NCBI GenBank assembly: GCA_949361645.1
Contig: OX442415.1
Span: 26,389,724 to 26,453,723 of the forward strand
DNA: 64,000 bases
Direction of reading: 5' to 3'
From: Spongilla lacustris
Lineage: Eukaryota; Porifera; Demospongiae; Spongillida; Spongillidae
Positions 10,410 through 21,399 of the stretch are shown piece by piece (the stretch's first letter is position 1; each line of letters opens with the position of its first letter). Below the pieces are notes generated by a model. It saw nothing but the letters and a program-made list of their open reading frames with translations. It was not told the origin of the DNA and ran no database searches. The translations under genes and the position numbers were made by a program.

Positions 10410-12608
10410 TCATATGATATACTTCAGTACATTATAGTCGTCAAAGTTTGGAACATAAAGACTACCCCTTTGAGGATCTAGTGCCACTCTACGTGGTCTG
10501 TTTAGGTTCCCTACTGTGTGGATCTTCTGTCCTTTGGGATCAAAGATGGAGAAGCAGCCTCCATCACTCTCACTGACATAGCTGTAACCTTCTTCATCAA
10601 CTGCTACTCCTGATGGCCTCTTAACATCTCCATATGATCTAACATAAGTACCTTCAGATGTGAAGACTTTGATGGTGTTAGAAGCACCAGCTGCAACATG
10701 AATATTCCCTTGTGGGTCTAAGGATAGACCCAAAGGAGATCTGAAACAGTTATCACCAGATCCAGTACCATCTATGGTCAATAACCAGTCACCACCTTGA
10801 CTGAATACTTGAACCCTGTTGTTGCCCCTGTCTAAGACAATCAATCTGTTCTTTGAGTCCACAACAACACCACGTGGATTCCAGAACTGTCCCTGACCTG
10901 ATCCTTCACCACCAAACTTATGAAGGAACTTTCCTCCTGTTGTCAGCTTCTGTATGCGATGATTATTACAGTCAGCAATATACATCACCTCTCCTATGAT
11001 GGATATGCTAAAGGGGACATTGAACTGACCATCACCACTCCCCTCGCTACCAATGGTGTTCTTCAGGTGACCACCTTGGTCAAACACATATATGTGGTGA
11101 TCACCACTGCCCACATAGATATCTCCATTGTCATGGATGGCAACACACCATGGTTTACCCTTTACATTGATTACTTGCTGGACATCACATAATGAGGCAT
11201 AATCAATCTTCACCTTTAGGTCATGAGGACTCCCCTGTACATGATGACCATCCACTGTGATGAGGAGCTGGTGAGGACCAGCTGTCTGAGGGGTGAGGGT
11301 GATGGTGTAGGTACCATCCCCATGGTCCTCCACCTCACCCAAGACAACTGGTCCATCATGTGACTTGGGCCTCAGCTCAGCCTTCACCTGCAGACCACCA
11401 CATGGGTACCTCTCTCCCTTTGATGTCTTGGTCTCCACTTTAACATGGTACTTTCTGTTCACCCTGGATACAGACTTAAAAGTACATGTACATTCAGAAG
11501 GGGATGGAGATAGGTCCACAACTCCACCAAATTCAGATAGTACTTTGGCAAGATAGTCTGACTGTAAGGTAGCAGATAGGTAGTTACGTGGATTTGGAGT
11601 GAGGGACACATTCTCCACCTTCTTGAGGGTGGCCTTCAGTTCTGTGGGTACCAGTCCTCCAAGAGCTACCACCTCATGGTCAGTGTGGGTCTGGAGGATG
11701 TGGGAGGTCACCTCAGTGTAGTGACTGATGTCATGTTGGATCATCTCAAACTGCTCCTTCTGAAGGGTCAGAGATGTTGTCTTGGAGAGTGCAATGGTTT
11801 CCAACTCCATCAACAACATGTTCTTTCTATCCTCCAATGTCTCCATCAGTTGCTTAAAGGTCTGTGTGATGGCCAGTTCAGCTTCTTGTTTGGAGGTCTC
11901 CACCTGTTGCATCATCTTCTTATTGGCATCAATGGCACCAGCCAATGTTGATACAACCTCTTGTGCACATTGAAGTGTCCCTCTCATTTCATCTCTATCC
12001 GCTTCTGCAACAGTGGACAGCTCAGTGATGTTGTGGTCTTTGTGAAGTATCATGACACAGAGCTGATTGACGAAACATCTACAAGTCGTACAATAGAAAT
12101 CTAAGTCTAGTTTCTTATGTTTTGGATCAGAGCAATGATGCTCTGTTGGTTTTATGAGTGTTGGTAGCAGTGTGGCTGACTCCCTGTCCAGTCCTATCAC
12201 ATTGTGCTGGGACAGATGTGGAACACGATTGTGACATTCTTGGCCAAATGTGCACATGAACATGTGACATGAGCAACAGAATACAACTGCAGGATCATTG
12301 CACCCTTGTACACAGAAGGTACAAGACATTCCTGAGCTACTGGCAAACTTGGACATGTACCCAGCAACCTCCACCTCAAATCCAAGATGGAGGTTCTGAG
12401 AGAAAGCACTGGCCCCTCCCACTGGGATGGGAACATTTCTTAGACAGGTGGGACACTGAAGGCTTTTCTGAGGTCCAACCTTCTCCATCTCCCTGTGAAG
12501 GCACTGACAACAGAAGGAGTGCAGACATGGTAGTATTCTTGGGTCACTGAAGGGCCCAGAGCACATCTGACAGGTCACGTGATGTGGAAGGCAATCCTTT
12601 GTAGTCAT
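10410..12608 (-). CDS. TRIM2/3/71-type E3 ubiquitin ligase, RING-B-box-CC-filamin-NHL (copy E, intact)
   Basis: The only uninterrupted member of the array: 732 codons in one exon, ATG at 12606-12608, TGA at 10410-10412. Visible domains: C3HC4 RING with ligands C13, C16, C28, H30, C33, C36, C52, C55; B-box 1 about 96-137; B-box 2 about 157-195 (CHHC type); coiled coil about 200-320; filamin/ABP280 Ig-like repeat about 330-445; six NHL-type blades about 455-732. This is the layout of TRIM2, TRIM3, TRIM71 and Brat-related proteins, where the RING gives ubiquitin ligase activity, the coiled coil dimerises and the NHL propeller binds RNA or protein. The start is supported by the equivalent ATG in copies F, I, J, L and N. 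The lack of introns suggests origin by retrocopying or a lineage trait. Its substrate is unknown; a cytoplasmic location is inferred from the absence of a signal peptide or membrane segment. Confidence 0.93.
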   Translation of the reverse strand: MTTKDCLPHHVTCQMCSGPFSDPRILPCLHSFCCQCLHREMEKVGPQKSLQCPTCLRNVPIPVGGASAFSQNLHLGFEVEVAGYMSKFASSSGMSCTFCVQGCNDPAVVFCCSCHMFMCTFGQECHNRVPHLSQHNVIGLDRESATLLPTLIKPTEHHCSDPKHKKLDLDFYCTTCRCFVNQLCVMILHKDHNITELSTVAEADRDEMRGTLQCAQEVVSTLAGAIDANKKMMQQVETSKQEAELAITQTFKQLMETLEDRKNMLLMELETIALSKTTSLTLQKEQFEMIQHDISHYTEVTSHILQTHTDHEVVALGGLVPTELKATLKKVENVSLTPNPRNYLSATLQSDYLAKVLSEFGGVVDLSPSPSECTCTFKSVSRVNRKYHVKVETKTSKGERYPCGGLQVKAELRPKSHDGPVVLGEVEDHGDGTYTITLTPQTAGPHQLLITVDGHHVQGSPHDLKVKIDYASLCDVQQVINVKGKPWCVAIHDNGDIYVGSGDHHIYVFDQGGHLKNTIGSEGSGDGQFNVPFSISIIGEVMYIADCNNHRIQKLTTGGKFLHKFGGEGSGQGQFWNPRGVVVDSKNRLIVLDRGNNRVQVFSQGGDWLLTIDGTGSGDNCFRSPLGLSLDPQGNIHVAAGASNTIKVFTSEGTYVRSYGDVKRPSGVAVDEEGYSYVSESDGGCFSIFDPKGQKIHTVGNLNRPRRVALDPQRGSLYVPNFDDYNVLKYII

Positions 12609-12935
12609 TCTATAGATAAGATGAAAGTACTAGTAGTAAGACCGTGAAGATCAGAGAGATAGTATACACAAGTGGAATATACTAAAGGCATCAAATTAGA
12701 AAAGTATTGCTGATTTCGGAGAGATGCTATAGAACGGTATAGTGTACCGATTAGCTAGGTGGTTTTATCGGGGGTACGCAAAAATCACCGAACACAATTC
12801 ATGAAGGTTTCTATAACGCCCCCCGTTAAGCAGCACTATCGTTTCCTAATACATACGTACCTAGTACCTGTGGTGATGTGGTCGTGGCGAGGCGCTCGCG
12901 ATCGGTTTGCTTTATTTATCACGTGACTGAAACTG
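12609..12935 (-). promoter_or_regulatory. Conserved upstream block of TRIM copy E with CACGTG box
   Basis: Non-coding, directly upstream of the copy E start and clearly conserved upstream of F, I, J, L, M and N. Shared marks: 'gaaagtactagtagtaa' next to the start, the imperfect palindrome GGTATAGTGTACCGAT-type box, 'gaaggtttctataacgc', 'acatacgtacctagtacctgtgg', 'ggcgctcgcgatcggtttgctttat', and TCACGTGAC at 12919-12927 (an E-box/USF-type site). Conservation could reflect recent duplication rather than selection, so a promoter role is inferred. Confidence 0.55.
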
Positions 12936-12942
12936 TTATATG

Positions 12943-13021
12943 AGCCTCGTCCCCAGGCTATAGTTTTATATTAAAGTTAGCGGGATTAGTTTAATATAAA
13001 ATAGGGGCTGGGGACGAGGCT
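12943..13021. mobile_element. Short MITE, ends AGCCTCGTCCCCAGGC / GGGCTGGGGACGAGGCT
   Basis: A 79-bp stem-like element with inverted termini and inner inverted TTTATATTAAA / TTTAATATAAA. The same element lies at the same relative place in the cassettes near 21102, 39555, 46978 and 59839, and next to family-2 retroelement fragments at 23077 and 42091. It was therefore inserted before the cassette duplications. Confidence 0.85.
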
Positions 13022-13329
13022 AGCAAAATTGCAGATTGTAAGTGGCACGGGGTCATGATTAATTTTATTGAACTATGATGTGTAATGTACTGCATGGTTT
13101 TATGATTTGTTGTTACATAAATCAATAACTTGTACTACCAAAAAAGAAAGAAATCCATATATTTAATGTTTCAACTTAACACCACTTATAAAACACAATC
13201 GACTGCGAATCGAACTGTAATTGGCTTCCACAATTACATGGGTGTAGAAAAAAAAAAAACTGCTCTGGTCTGCATTTATCTCATCACCTGTCTCAAGCAG
13301 TAGAGTGGTCTCACAGCAAGATGCAGTAA

Positions 13330-14165
13330 GTGTTGAGTCTCTCCTCACACTGCTTAAAATCCTCTTCTTGTAAGTTGGATGACCATAACTTCAATTTACA
13401 GCTAAACTCATCTTCTGTGGCAGACAAGGCATGTCTTTTGTCAGTTTCTTCCCCTCATGCTGCCCTACTGGCTTTCCATTGTGCCCTCTGATAGCTTGGG
13501 GCTTCACATGGATCCCCCAGTTTTTCAGGTTGCCATCAAATGGTGGCTTGGCCTTGATACATCAGAGGGCTCCCAATGTGCACTAACCCCTGGCAGTGCA
13601 CTTGATCACCTTGGCCATCATACAGTTACCTGCAAGTATGGTGGGGATGTGGTCTTCCACCATAATAGGATTAGGGACATCCTGGTGGAGACCTGTGGTT
13701 ATGTGCACATTGGGGTTAAGGTGGAGGTTGGCAACAACTTATATAATTAAGTAGAAACCACAGCAAGACCCGTCCAGCTGACATCTTACTTCCCAACTGG
13801 GTCTTGCGCAGAACTGCAGCATTAGATGTGTCCATCACCTCACTGCTAAATCCTGTCACTTCGTTGGAAGCGGGAGTATTGGCCTCAGCTGCTGCCCAGA
13901 CCTCTGAGTCTAGGAAGCACCAAGCCAATGACCCAAAATGCTCAAAGCTAGGATGGGTATGTGTCCTCGTGGTGGTTGAAACCTATGGGGCTTGGGGGAA
14001 AAGAAGCCACTGCCGTCATCTCCTCAGTAGCCTCCAGACTTGCCACTTCCATGTGCCGGCCAAAGTCCATCCTACTGAATGAGATCTATGGCCGGTTGAA
14101 CCTCAACCTTGTCTGTGCCAATGCTACAGCTGTCCTCTCTAGGATATATAGTTCCTCCATCATAG
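13330..14165 (+). pseudogene. Non-LTR retroelement RT C-terminal fragment (family 1)
   Basis: Plus-strand remains of a reverse-transcriptase C-terminus, broken into several frames. One piece (13457-13750) reads WWLGLDTSEGSQCAL, then DHLGHHTVTCKYGGD and RIRDILVETC, the zinc-binding and following region common in invertebrate LINE-like proteins. A second (13760-14160) has RPADILLPNW...DVSITS, a pattern compatible with a PD-(D/E)XK nuclease core, and ends in YGRLNLNLVCANATAVLSR. The polymerase core is absent. The same fragment recurs upstream of most TRIM copies. Confidence 0.75.
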
Positions 14166-14384
14166 AGCTGAATATTGTATTAATTGAATAATCAATATTA
14201 CATGTAATAATAGCAGGATAATAAATATATTCATACATCTGTTTAGATTAGGTAGTTACATATATTTATTTACTTGTATAATATCCATGTTATTTGTTCC
14301 ATGCTGTAACCATTATTATACATACATACATCTATTATTTATAAATATTACAGCAGTAAGATAAATAAATGCGCCCTACTATTG

Positions 14385-14640
14385 CTAATAGTCAGGGACA
14401 AAACATCAGGGGAGAATTGGGCTGTGGCGTTGGCTCTAACTAAGTTGAGGTTCGGCCTGCCATATAAGGCAGCTAGGATCTCAGCCTTAGCCCTGTTCGA
14501 GCTGGTCGCAAGGCCACAGGCCAGAAGTGACAAAGACTCCATTGCTTCTGTCCCCCCAAGCACCATACGCCTCAACCACCATGGAGACGCAAACCCACCC
14601 TGGCTCCTTGCACTAAAGATGATCATACACTAGCCATGGA
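14385..14640 (-). pseudogene. Non-LTR retroelement fragment, opposite strand
   Basis: Minus-strand piece of the extreme C-terminus of the same protein family: VLGGTEAMESLSLLA, then YGRPNLNLVRANATA (WGKEA.....LASRLA in the best copy). It faces the plus-strand fragment 13330-14165 tail to tail; this convergent pair is repeated at 40 kb, 47-48 kb and 60 kb. Confidence 0.7.
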
Positions 14641-15130
14641 GATGTGCAGAAGGAGTTCACTGCCTATGTGGGTCTGGGGACGAGACTAGAGGTGGAAGTG
14701 ATGTGATGATGATGTGAAGGTGGTTGTGAAATGAATTGTTTGATGAGGTGGTTATTTTAGCACAAAGACAAATCAATAACATGTTGCATGACTCAAATGA
14801 AATAGTAAAATCTCAGTAAACCATAGCTTTACTGAACTCTTACCCATATGCATTTGAATTGCACGCATGTTGCCTGATTGCCTTAAAGTTCAGTCAACCA
14901 TCAGCTCTACGGTTTTAATATTCATTTGAGTTGCATGCAACATGCTGCTTCACATATGATCGCCTTTAAGATCAACTTGCAATGAGGGGGGAGGTCCAGG
15001 GTCTATGAAAGCTATCTTGTTCCCCACAGAGGCTGCTGGATTACAATGGGAGATGGGAGGGGGTGGAGCTACAGTGTGCATATGTGTGTACGGCACCAGC
15101 AATCTCCCCTACCATGGTGTTGGTGCTAAT
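14641..15130. other. Cassette spacer
   Basis: Shared spacer, no gene: 'ggtctggggacgagactagaggtgg', a GATGATGTG-rich patch, 'aataacatgttgcatgactcaaatgaaatagtaaaat', then 'gaggggggaggtccagggtctatgaaagc' and 'ttgttccccacagaggctgctgga'. All recur at about 22.7, 24.2, 41.7, 48.9 and 61.0 kb. Confidence 0.6.
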
Positions 15131-15445
15131 GTTAGTCAGGCTACCCATGCATGGGGTGTGGTCTGCATCAGTGCCACACCCACATGGTCTGCATCAGTGC
15201 CACACCCACATGCATGGGGTGTGGTCTGCATCAGTGCCACACCCACATGCATGGGGTGTGGTCTGCATCAGTGCCACACCCACATGGTCTGCATCAGTGC
15301 CACACCCACATGCATAGGGTGTGGTCTGCATCAGTGCCACACCCACATGGTCTGCATCAGTGCCACACCCACATGCATGGGGTGTGGTCTGCATCAGTGC
15401 CACACCCACATGCATGGGGTGTGGTCTGCATTAGTACCACATCAC
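15131..15445. repeat. Minisatellite, about 37-bp unit with 23-bp variant
   Basis: Tandem units of GGTCTGCATCAGTGCCAC followed by ACCCACATGCATGGGGTGT. A shortened unit lacking the CATGCATGGGGTGT part alternates with full ones. Orthologous arrays, with fewer units, lie at 24615, 49431 and 61485. Units are not separated by unique spacers, so this is not a CRISPR. Open frames in all phases are by-products of the repeat. Confidence 0.9.
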
Positions 15446-16276
15446 TCTAATGTACATGTAGTAAACACTGGTCACAAGAATTGGAATCACAAACCACACA
15501 CAGTTAGTTTGCACCACACATGTATAGCTGTTCTCTGTGAAGCAGGTGAGGGGGAAGGGGAGGGTGTGAGATCAGACTTTGTAACCTGCAAGTATAGCAT
15601 TCTTATGTGAATGGATGAGAATCTTCCTGGAGAGAGCGAGAGGAGAGAGGGGGAGGAGAGAGGGGGAGGAGGGGGAGGGAGGAAGGAGATGGAGGGAGGA
15701 GATGCAGGAAGGAGAGGAAGGAAGGGTGAGCATTAATAGGGGTGGCAGTACCCTCCCCACATACCTTCAGGTCTGTATAATAGTCGTCACAACATCTTGC
15801 ATCAGTTTGACTCTGGTGTCCAAAGATTTATTATACCAGACCACCGTACACTTCTAGCTGGTTATGTGTATCCAAATCAGTCAGTCCAAAGAGGAATCAC
15901 TTTCCATGGTAACAACCGGTGCAATTAAAAAAAAAAAGCTGACTATCTTTAGTTGGCAGTCATGTTAGGTGTCCAACATGATCACCCTAATGGTGGGAGG
16001 TGCCCATCAACCACTAAACCTTTTAATGCCAACAATCCCACCATCACGTACACATCTCCACATTCATGCACACAACACATATACATGCATCTCTCCACAC
16101 ACATCCAAGGGTCCAATGGCTTCTCTCAAGAGCCATTAAAATATGAGGGTCCTGCCACAAACAGTCAAATTAATTTTAGTAACACTACAAAAACTATATA
16201 TGCTGGTCAAGTTAGCTGTGTTTATCTGACTTAAAAAGTACTAAGCCCATGCACCATTCAATTTGTGCCAAATCAA
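15446..16276. other. Cassette spacer: purine tract and TRIM 3' flank
   Basis: No gene. Contains 'taaacactggtcacaag', a GAGAGGGGGAGG purine tract (15640-15725), the marker 'gagcattaataggggtggcagtaccctcc' (15728-15756), 'gactctggtgtccaaag' and the common TRIM 3' flank (15950-16276). Confidence 0.6.
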
Positions 16277-16862
16277 TCACATGATATACTTCAGTACATT
16301 CCTGTTATTACAGTTTGGAACGTAAAGACTACCCCTTTGAGGATCTAGTGCCACTTCTCATGGTTTGTTAAGGTTCCATACTGTGTGGATCTTGTGTCCT
16401 TTGGGATCAAAGATGGAGAAGCAGCCTCCATCATACTCACTGACATAGCTGTAACCTTCTTCATCAACTGCTACTCCTGATGGACCCTTTACATCTCCAT
16501 ATGATCTGACATAAGTACCTTCAGGTACGAAGACTTTGAGGGGTATCAGAACAATAGGCTGCAACATGAATATTCCCTTGTGAGTCTAAGGATAAACCCC
16601 AGTACCAACTATGTTCAATAGCCAGTCACCATCTTGACTGAATACTTGAACCCTGTTGCTGCCTCCATCACTCTATTCTTAGAGTCCACTTATGAAGGAA
16701 CTTTCCTCCCGTTGTCAGCTTCTGTATGCGATGATTATTACAGTCAGCAATATACATCACCTCTCCTATGATGGATATGCTACAGGGGCCATTGAACTGA
16801 CCATCACCGCCCCCCTTACTACCAATGGTGTTCTTCAGGTGACCACCTTGGTCAAACACATA
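16277..16862 (-). pseudogene. TRIM-NHL copy G, NHL fragment with deletions
   Basis: Minus-strand NHL blades in two open pieces (16358-16567 and 16668-16904). Relative to copy E it has lost the FxxPxGLSLDPQ section after 16600 and the GVVVDSKN section near 16690. At about 16862 the match ends inside 'caaacacataTATGTG' and unrelated transposon-like DNA begins. No upstream domains remain. Confidence 0.85.
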
Positions 16863-16974
16863 AATTGGTTTTATACTTCTTGGTTGTCTTACCACTTCAT
16901 ACAAAGATGTCTTATTTGCATTATAGGTGTTTTGTGTCGAACTTGAGACTCAAAACACTGTAGAGGAGCAAGCA

Positions 16975-17700
16975 TTACGTTTGTTTTTGAAAGACTGTGA
17001 GGGTAAGTACTTGTAAATTTCTCATTGCAAACATGCATGAAACTATTTTCTTATTACATTCAGTGGCGTATCCAGGATTGCTGTGACGGGGGGGGGGGGG
17101 GTGGAAGGGGAGGTCCCGGCCAGGGGGAGGGTGCGATAGGGGGATGTAAAAAAACGAGGAAGCATTATTTATGAAGCCTCGTGGTTTCATGTGCACCATG
17201 CGTAGCAGCTTTGCAATAAATACAATTATATGTATAGCTGTCAGTACAACAAAAATAATAACAGTGATTTTGCTAGCCAACTCTTGACCAGATATGCCCT
17301 GATCACATTCAAAGAACCACACAAGATCTTCTCTAACTAAACATGTGTCAGGATCAACGTACCTTAAGACAAGACCCAGTTCAGTGCTCTTTATTGGACA
17401 TATCAGTAACTTCTTCAGCTATCACAGTGAACCATTTTGCCTTTTGAACCCTCCTATAATTTCACTTCCAATCTGATCTTCAAGAACATCAATGATCTGG
17501 TTTTGAATAACAGGAGATGTTTGGGTAGCATTCTTAGCAGCTGCTTTACGATGCTCCCCAAGAACACATCCACTCAGAAATTTACTGAGAAGTGCTAAAT
17601 TGCCATCTTGATGGTTTTCTGTGTTGAGGGGATCTTTTTCTATATCTGTTGCATTATCACAGTGGCCACGAAGAGCCATCATCTGTCATCCACAAAATAC
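16975..17700 (-). pseudogene. hAT transposase (DUF4371-like) fragment
   Basis: On the minus strand 17422-17682 reads MMALRGHCDNATDIEKDPLN, then LALLSKFLSG and SPVIQNQIIDVLEDQIGSEI. A further piece near 17290-17335 reads LVWFFECDQGISGQELASK. This order (ALRGH..NxGNFxALL..SPxIQNEII..ExFLxF....GxxGexLA) is that of DUF4371 in hAT-type transposases and their domesticated ZMYM/52-kDa-repressor relatives. The frame is interrupted between the two parts, and a G-run terminus (CAGTGGCGTATCCAGG, 17064) follows. No catalytic domain is present. Confidence 0.75.
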
Positions 17701-17965
17701 ATTAGTTTTAATGATTGAACTAAGCTTTTGACTATTATCATTCCGTTGAGTCGCACAATCTCCTTGTGGGCGTCAACCATCAGCAGGTGGACCTTACAGC
17801 TGTGTCCCACGGTTACCATGGTGCATCCAGTGGGGACACCCCCACCCTCCGCACAATGAAAGGACACTAAGTGGGGCCAACAGAGAGAGAGCTAACCCAT
17901 TTCACTGGCCAAGGGTACCAATCACCACACTGAACTCCTGGAGTGTGCTCATGGACTCTTTGGTC
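17701..17965 (-). pseudogene. Orphan conserved ORF, copy 1
   Basis: Minus-strand open stretch (best 17679-17867) reading GVPTGCTMVTVGHSCKVHLL, then VDAHKEIVRLNGMI. Two further copies at 27528-27770 and 56289-56498 keep the same reading frame, so it descends from a real coding exon. I do not recognise the family. Further right, 17880-17965 also matches the other two copies (ccaagggtaccaatcaccacactgaactcctg), so the conserved unit is about 260 bp. Confidence 0.5.
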
Positions 17966-18563
17966 ATACACTAGGCTAGCGTGAGCATTAATAGGGGTTG
18001 CAGTACCTTCCATTTCAGATCTGGACTTAGGGGGGACGTAGTCTTAGCTTGTTTGAGTGCTCCAATAGTCTTCACAATGTCTTGCATCAGTTGGACTCTG
18101 GTGTCCAAATCTTTATCATACATTCCTAGCTGGTTATGTATATCCAAATTAGTTAGTAAAAAAAGGAATCACTTTCCTGTTAACAGTGCAATTGAAATCA
18201 ACAGCTGACCATTCAGTTATAATTTATCTTAAGTTGGCAGTCATGGTGGGAAATGCCCAACATAATCACCCTAATGGTGGGAGGTGCCCAACATGATCAC
18301 CCTAATGATGGGAAGTGCCCATGAACCACTAATGTAGATACCTTTCAATGCCAACAATCCCACCATCACGTACACATCTCCACATACAAGCACGTAACAC
18401 ATATCTCTCTATACATACATCGAAAGGTACATAGGCCTCTCTCACAAGCCATTGAAATATGAGGGTACTGCTTCAAAAAGTTATTTTAGTACACTAAACA
18501 TGTACACATCGCTGGTTATAAAGTATTAAGCCCATGTACCTTTCAATATGTATGCCTAATCAA
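17966..18563. other. 3' flank of TRIM copy F
   Basis: No gene. Holds the marker 'gtgagcattaataggggttgcagtacc' at 17982, 'gactctggtgtccaaatcttta', the 'ggtgggaaatgcccaac' segment in tandem (18244-18310), and the usual flank leading to the stop of copy F. Confidence 0.6.
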
Positions 18564-20732
18564 TCACATGATATACTTCAGTAAATTATTGTTGTCAAAG
18601 TTTGTAACATAAAGACTACCCCTTTGAGGATCTAGTGCCATTCCCTGTGGGCCTTTCAGATTCCCTACAGTGTGGATCTTCTGTCCTTTGGGATCAAAGA
18701 TGGAGAAGCAGCCTCCATCATGCTCACTGACATAGCTGTAACCTTCTTCATCAACTGCTACTCCTGATGGACCCTTTACATCTCCATATGATCTGACATA
18801 AGTACCTTCAGATGTGAAGACTTTGATGGTGTTAGAATCATAGGCTGCAACATGAATATTCTCTTTTGGGTCTAAGGATAGACTCCAAGGGGCTTCGAAA
18901 GGATTATTACCAGTATCAACTATGGTCGATAGCCAGTCACCATCTTGACTGAATACTTGAACCCTATTGTTGCCCCCATCAGAGACAATCACTCTGTTCT
19001 TAGAGTCCACAACAACACCACGTGGACACCTCAACTGTCTCTGACCTGATCCTTTCTTACCAAACTTATGAAGGAATTCTCCTCTTGTTGTCAGCTTCTG
19101 TATGCGATGATTGCCAAACTCAGCAATATACATCACCTTTCCCTTGATGGATATGCTACAGGGACCATCGAACTGACCATCACTGCTCCCCTTGCTACCA
19201 ATGGTGTTCTTCAGGTGACCACCTTTGATCACCAGTACCCACATAGATATCTCCATTGTCATGGATGGCAACACAGCATGGATCCTGCACATTGATTACT
19301 TGCTGGGCATCACATAATGAGGTATAATCACTCTTCACCTCTAGGTCATAAGGACTCCCCTGTACATGATGACCATCCACTGTGATGAGGATCTGGTGAG
19401 GACCTGCTGTCTGAGGGGTGAGGGTGATGGTGTAGGTACCATCCCCATGGTCCTCCACCTCACCCAAGACAACTGCTCCATCATGTGACTTGGGCCTCAG
19501 CTCAGCCTTCACCTGCAGACCACCAAATGGGTACCTCTTTCCCTTTGATGTCTTGGTATCCACTTTTTAACATGATACTTTTTCACCCTGGATACAGACT
19601 TAAAATCACATGTGCATTCAGAAGGGGATGGAGATAGGTCCACAATTCCACCAAATTCAGATAGTACTTTGGCAAGAGAGTCTGTCTGTAAGGTAGCAGA
19701 TAGGTAGCTATGTGGATTTGGAGTGAGGGACACATTCTCCACCTTTTTGAGGGTGGCCTTCAGTTCAGTGGGTACCAGTCCTCCAAGAGCTACCACCTCA
19801 TGGTCAGTGTGGGTCTGGAGGATGTGGGAGGTCACCTCAGTGTAGTGACTGATGTCACGTTGGATCTTTTCAAACTGCTCCTTCTGAAGGGTCAGTGATG
19901 TTGTCTTGGAGAGTGCAATGGTTTCCAACTCCATCAACAACACTTTCTTTCTTTCCTCCAATATCTCCATCAGTTGATTAAATGTCTGTAAAATGGCCAG
20001 TTCAGCTTCTTGTCTGGAGGTCTCCACCTGCTGCATCATCTTCTTATTGGCATCAATGGCACCAGCCAATGTTGATACAACCTCTTGTGCACATTGAAGT
20101 GTCCCTCTCATTTCATCTCTATCAGCTTCTGCAACAGTGGACAGCTCAGTAATGTTGTGGTCTTTGTGAAGTATCATGACACAGAGCTGATTGACGAAAC
20201 ATCTACAAGTCTTACAATAGAATTCCAAGTCTAGTTTCTTACGTTTTGGATCAGAGCAGTGATGTTCTGTTGGTTTTATGAGTGTTGGTAGCAGTGTGGC
20301 TGACTCCCTGTCCAGTCCTATCACATTGTGCTGGGACAGATGTGGAGCACGATTGTGACATTCTTGGCCACCTTTGCACATGAACATGTGACATGAGCAA
20401 CAGAATACAACTGCAGGATCATTGCATCCTTGTACACAGAAGGTACAAGACACTCCAGAGCTACTGGCAAACATGGACATGTACCCAGCAACCTCCACCT
20501 CAGATCCAAGATGGAGGTTCTGAGAGAAAGCACTGGCCCCTCCCACTGAGATGGGAACATTTCTTTGACAGGTGGGACACTGAAGGCTTTTCTGAGGTCC
20601 AACCTTCTCCATCTCCCTGTGAAGGCACTGACAACAAAAGGAGTGCAGACATGGTAGTATTCTTGGGTCACTGAAGGGCCTAGAACACATCTGACAGGTC
20701 ACGTGATGTGGAAGGCAATCCTTTGTAGTCAT
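18564..20732 (-). pseudogene. TRIM-NHL copy F, nearly full length, two breaks
   Basis: Starts at ATG 20730-20732 with the same MTTKDCLPHHVTC opening as copy E. RING, both B-boxes, coiled coil and first half of the filamin repeat are open (19509-20732, 407 codons). The frame then breaks near 19563-19585 (extra TT and a 3-bp loss in the RVNRKYHVK region). It continues as 19195-19563, and breaks again near 19222 where about 20 bp of the first NHL blade is missing. The remaining blades are open to TGA at 18564. All eight RING ligands are intact; a truncated RING/B-box/coiled-coil protein could still be made. Confidence 0.88.
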
Positions 20733-21121
20733 TCTACGGACGAGATGAAAGTACTAGTAGTAACACCATGAAGGTCAGAGAGATAGGATACACAAGTGTA
20801 ATATACTAAATGATTTCTGAGAGATGCTCTCGAACAGTATCGTGTACCAATTTAGGTGATTGGGCCGATTAACTAACGGCAAAAATCACCGAAAACCATT
20901 AATGAAGGTTTCTATAACACCCCCCGTTAAGCAACACTATCATTTCCTATACATACGTACCTAGTACCTGTGGCTGATGTGGTCGTGGCGGGGCGCTCGC
21001 GGTCGGATCACGTGACTGGAACTGTTACTTCCGTAGTTTAACTTTTATGTTAAAGTTAGCGGGATAAAAAAAATTGTCCCGATCTAACACAATATAAATT
21101 AGGGCCCTGGGACGAGGCTAG
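20733..21121 (-). promoter_or_regulatory. Upstream block of TRIM copy F, with MITE remnant
   Basis: Equivalent to 12609-13021: 'gaaagtactagtagtaacacc', 'cagtatcgtgtaccaattta', 'gaaggtttctataacacc', 'tacgtacctagtacctgtgg', 'ggcgctcgcggtcgg', then TCACGTGAC at 21008-21016. The adjoining MITE (about 21036-21121) keeps its right end but its left end is altered. Regulatory role inferred from position only. Confidence 0.5.
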
Positions 21122-21399
21122 CAAAAGATTGTAAGTTGCACCGCCACGGGGTCATAATTTATTGAATTATGATGTCTGCTATGTACTGCATGGTTTTTTG
21201 ATTTGTTGTTACATAAATCAATAACTTGTACTACCAAAAAAAAAAAAAGAAATCCATATATTTACTGTTCCGACTTATAAAATACGATCAATTGTGAACT
21301 GCAACGGCCTTCCACAATTATCAGGGTATAAAATAAATATAAATAAAAACTGCTCATCTGCATGGCTCTGGTCTGCATTTATATATCTCATCACCTGTC

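Noticed and set aside
11676..11951. Plus-strand ORF of 91 codons, also present opposite nearly every TRIM copy (e.g. 5762, 30674, 45860, 51677, 58582)
   Set aside because: It is the antisense shadow of the conserved coiled coil; its conservation follows from the coding strand.
13330..14165. A functional retroelement gene upstream of each TRIM copy
   Set aside because: Every family-1 copy lacks the polymerase and has frameshifts; only the 62.3-kb copy has a long open C-terminus.
15131..15445. Possible CRISPR-like array
   Set aside because: Units are contiguous and variable in length with no unique spacers, in a eukaryotic context; it is a minisatellite.
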